Shown piece after piece: positions 6,607-8,560 of a stretch of 8,560 nucleotides of DNA. Position numbers and translations under genes: made by a program. Every line of letters begins with the position of its first letter. The first letter of the stretch is position 1. This DNA is from Promethearchaeota archaeon. GTDB lineage: Archaea > Asgardarchaeota > Lokiarchaeia > Sigynarchaeales > MK-D1. The DNA lies in contig JAEOTN010000495.1 in the NCBI GenBank assembly GCA_016839865.1, positions 1 through 8,560 on the forward strand. The letters are read 5' to 3'. The notes under the pieces were generated by a model. It worked only from the letters and a program-made list of their open reading frames with translations. It made no database searches and had not been told where the DNA came from.

Positions 6607-6672
6607 GAAAAGATTTCTGAGGCTGAGAGAATTGAGGGTGAATTACGTCAGATTCGTGTTCAACATTCTGTT

Positions 6673-7521
6673 ATGTCGGATATTAGATTTTCACAACATA
6701 TACTCACTCCCGATTTCAAATATATGTTCAGTAAAATTCCCAAGAAAGATTGCAAGGAATGTGGGAAGTTATTTCGGGTTACTCATTGGTGTAAAACTCA
6801 CGAACGACAAATTTGGATTCCAAATTGGGAAATCATCATCCGTGCGAATTTTAAACAAGATAAAATAGAACCTTATCAAATTCATTTGGATACTAATGAG
6901 GAAAAATACGTTCAAAAAGAACATCTACACTTCCCGCAAAAAAAACCATTAAAACAAGCAGTACTACCTAAAGAGCAAGAAAAAAAACAGATATTGCAGC
7001 TACAACAGTCTAAAAAGAGACCTCAATCAGTAACTGCTACCAAAACTCCACAAGCAAGTAAAAAACAATATGCCCAACTACCGCATCCGAGCAAACTACA
7101 TAAGAATAAGTTATCACTTCCTTCCACAGCCCAGCTAACTCAAAAAGAACGGGAAGCATATGAACAATTCAAAATTTGGCGACATGGTCGAGTAATCCGA
7201 GAGAATATAAAACCACATATGATAGTACCTGATGAATCTCTTCTAGCAATTATATATTACCGCGTGTCCAATACTAATGAATTAATCCAGATAACAGGAG
7301 TTACTCCAGATTTTGCACGTAAATATGGAACAGATATATTGCGTATAATGATTCGTAATGGGATGGCTACTGGTATCAAAACCTATCAACAACAAAGAAA
7401 ACAAACCCCATTACAAAAAATTGTCAGTAACGATAGTTCAAATCAAATAAAGCTCGTTGTGGGATGTGTAGCTTGTATAATAATGATAGCAATTGTTGCT
7501 GTTGTAATCCAACTGTTTTAA
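6673..7521 (+). CDS. Zinc-knuckle, HRDC-domain protein with C-terminal membrane anchor
   Basis: Counted from ATG 6673 the protein has 282 residues. Residues 27-43 hold a putative zinc knuckle (C27, C30, H38, C40, with H43 nearby). Residues about 85-150 are a Lys/Gln/Pro-rich, probably disordered linker. Residues 155-229 read as an HRDC domain: YEQFKIWRHGRVIREN, then VPDESLLAIIYYRVSNTNEL, then ITGVTPDFARKYGTDIL, matching the helix pattern with the conserved I-x-G-V turn and K-x-Y-G. Residues 260-281 are a single hydrophobic helix followed immediately by the stop, so the protein is tail-anchored with its domains presumably in the cytoplasm. HRDC domains bind nucleic acid in RecQ helicases and RNase D, but no helicase or nuclease motif is present here. 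The likely true start is ATT 6613, adding SEAERIEGELRQIRVQHSV ahead of the ATG (302 residues). A separate promoter precedes the gene. Function is unknown. Confidence 0.85.
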   Translation: MSDIRFSQHILTPDFKYMFSKIPKKDCKECGKLFRVTHWCKTHERQIWIPNWEIIIRANFKQDKIEPYQIHLDTNEEKYVQKEHLHFPQKKPLKQAVLPKEQEKKQILQLQQSKKRPQSVTATKTPQASKKQYAQLPHPSKLHKNKLSLPSTAQLTQKEREAYEQFKIWRHGRVIRENIKPHMIVPDESLLAIIYYRVSNTNELIQITGVTPDFARKYGTDILRIMIRNGMATGIKTYQQQRKQTPLQKIVSNDSSNQIKLVVGCVACIIMIAIVAVVIQLF

Positions 7522-7538
7522 TTATTAAATAATCCCTA

Positions 7539-7543
7539 TTTTT
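7539..7543 (+). terminator. T5 run after the HRDC membrane gene
   Basis: A run of five T lies 18 nt past the TAA of the HRDC gene, within TCCCTATTTTTCTG. It is a modest archaeal-type termination candidate with no supporting hairpin seen. Confidence 0.25.
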
Positions 7544-7613
7544 CTGACACAGATTGGGTGTTTTATTGTGGAAAGTTATTTGAACTCATAAGAAGATTGT
7601 ATTCTGTAAAAGT

Positions 7614-8537
7614 TTGAAGAGTGTGAATACAATAGAGATACTACGAGATCATTCCGAAACCGCGTTAAAAATCGCGATCGAAGATAATATTCTTCAGTAT
7701 ATGAGAGCTAGCGTAATTCCTGGAGAGGAAGTTTTAGATACAAGTGAGATTTTTCGATGGTATTGTGGATCGAATATCCTATTACGAAATTGGGTACTCA
7801 ATGCGAAATTTACCCCGGAGAACGTCATTTCGAAAGTAAGGGAACAAATGGATTATTTTAAAGAACGAAAAGTCACCTTTCTTTGGTGGAATGGCCCATC
7901 TGCTGAACCTTTGAATTTAGGAGAGATTATGCAAGATTTGGGCATGATTAAATTTAACATTCCTCCAAAATCCGGAGATATGGTGATGGACATTCGGGAT
8001 TCAAAGGATATGGAGAGGAAACTGAACGAAATTGTAAAAAAAACCGGAATAACGCTTCAAAAAATAAAATCCACACAAGAAATACGGGATGCTGCAAATG
8101 TTGTAGTGAAAACTATGGGTCTATCTAGAGAATTTCAAAGAGCAGGGGAACAATCATGCGAATTAATGTTAAAAGAAGATACGAGTGTTAATGCATTAGT
8201 CGGTTATATAGCATATCTAAAAAATAAACCAGTCTCAGTTTCAACGGTGTTTTATGGAGCAGGTGTAGCTGGACTCTATAATGTAGGCACACTACCTAAA
8301 TATCGTCATCGTGGAATTGGTACGGCTATTACGCTAGCCCCACTTGTTGACGCCTGGAAAAGGGGATACGAGATTGCAGTGTTGACTGCTACTCCATCGG
8401 GATTTCCTATCTACGAGCGTATCGGATTTAAAAAACACCATGCGATGGACCAATTTTTTTGGACTCCACAACCTTTTAGACGATTCCTTTACAAAATGTA
8501 TTTCCGTCTACAACGTGTCAAATTTAAAAAAAAGTAG
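7614..8537 (+). CDS. GNAT-family N-acetyltransferase with two lobes
   Basis: A soluble protein of about 307 residues. The C-terminal half (about 148-283) is a GNAT domain: ALVGYIAYLKNKPVSVSTVF forms the central strands, LYNVGTLPKYRHRGIGTAI (221-239) carries the acetyl-CoA pyrophosphate loop R231-H-R-G-I-G-T-A, and SGFPIYERIGFKK (262-274) is the conserved end motif with Tyr and the I-G-F turn. The N-terminal half (about 30-128, containing FLWWNGPSAEP and GDMVMDI) looks like a degenerate GNAT lobe lacking the CoA loop, an arrangement known in other two-lobed acetyltransferases. The acceptor substrate cannot be inferred. The start is uncertain: TTG 7614 is used here, GTG 7623 is in frame with GAAG a few bases upstream, and the first ATG is only at residue 30, within the fold. 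The tail is basic (KFKKK). It probably forms its own transcription unit. Confidence 0.88.
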   Translation: MKSVNTIEILRDHSETALKIAIEDNILQYMRASVIPGEEVLDTSEIFRWYCGSNILLRNWVLNAKFTPENVISKVREQMDYFKERKVTFLWWNGPSAEPLNLGEIMQDLGMIKFNIPPKSGDMVMDIRDSKDMERKLNEIVKKTGITLQKIKSTQEIRDAANVVVKTMGLSREFQRAGEQSCELMLKEDTSVNALVGYIAYLKNKPVSVSTVFYGAGVAGLYNVGTLPKYRHRGIGTAITLAPLVDAWKRGYEIAVLTATPSGFPIYERIGFKKHHAMDQFFWTPQPFRRFLYKMYFRLQRVKFKKK

Positions 8538-8560
8538 GATAAAAGGAAAATTATAGAAAA

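Noticed and set aside
6632..6868. A second plus-strand frame overlapping the start of the HRDC gene, considered as a frameshifted exon
   Set aside because: The HRDC frame is continuous through the whole region and carries the zinc knuckle; the other frame has no matching features.
6673..7521. Reading the HRDC protein as the broken tail of a RecQ helicase
   Set aside because: No Walker A, DEAH-type or other helicase motif lies upstream, the gene has its own promoter and SD, and it carries its own N-terminal knuckle and C-terminal membrane helix.

Overview
The window is AT-rich (roughly one-third G+C by eye) and looks archaeal. Several genes have TATA-like boxes about 24-27 nt upstream of a start codon that lacks a Shine-Dalgarno (SD) sequence. 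Terminators are mostly plain T-runs. The protein set includes a double Roadblock/LC7-type protein and zinc-knuckle proteins. I infer an Asgard-type archaeon, where Roadblock proteins are abundant, but no rRNA or universal marker is present to prove it.

Layout. (1) The left edge holds the last 82 codons of a plus-strand gene with a cysteine-rich C-terminus. It converges, with a 2-nt gap, on a minus-strand gene for a 480-residue ATP-grasp-like ligase whose motifs occur in circularly permuted order. (2) Divergent from the ligase is a plus-strand permease of the CitMHS/ArsB-NhaD ion transporter superfamily. (3) A minus-strand six-helix membrane protein of unknown function converges on the permease, and an eight-helix membrane protein of unknown function diverges from it. 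(4) A plus-strand run follows: a tandem Roadblock/LC7-like protein, a 76-residue CxxC/HxH protein, and a protein with a zinc knuckle, a low-complexity linker, an HRDC domain and a C-terminal membrane anchor. (5) The right edge carries a two-lobed GNAT acetyltransferase.

The most interesting part is about 5.3-7.5 kb. The small CxxC protein and the N-terminus of the HRDC protein share a knuckle (CK[KE]C[SG]KL[LF]R) and further aligned residues, so they look like relatives sitting side by side, next to a Roadblock protein of the type that partners small GTPases. The HRDC protein is not a RecQ fragment. It is a membrane-anchored protein with a nucleic-acid-binding-type domain, and its true start is probably an ATT codon behind a strong AGGTGA SD, 20 codons upstream of the first ATG. 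A joint function for these three genes is inference from adjacency only.

No tRNA, rRNA, CRISPR array, insertion sequence or other mobile element was seen. No gene-free stretch exceeds about 180 bases.
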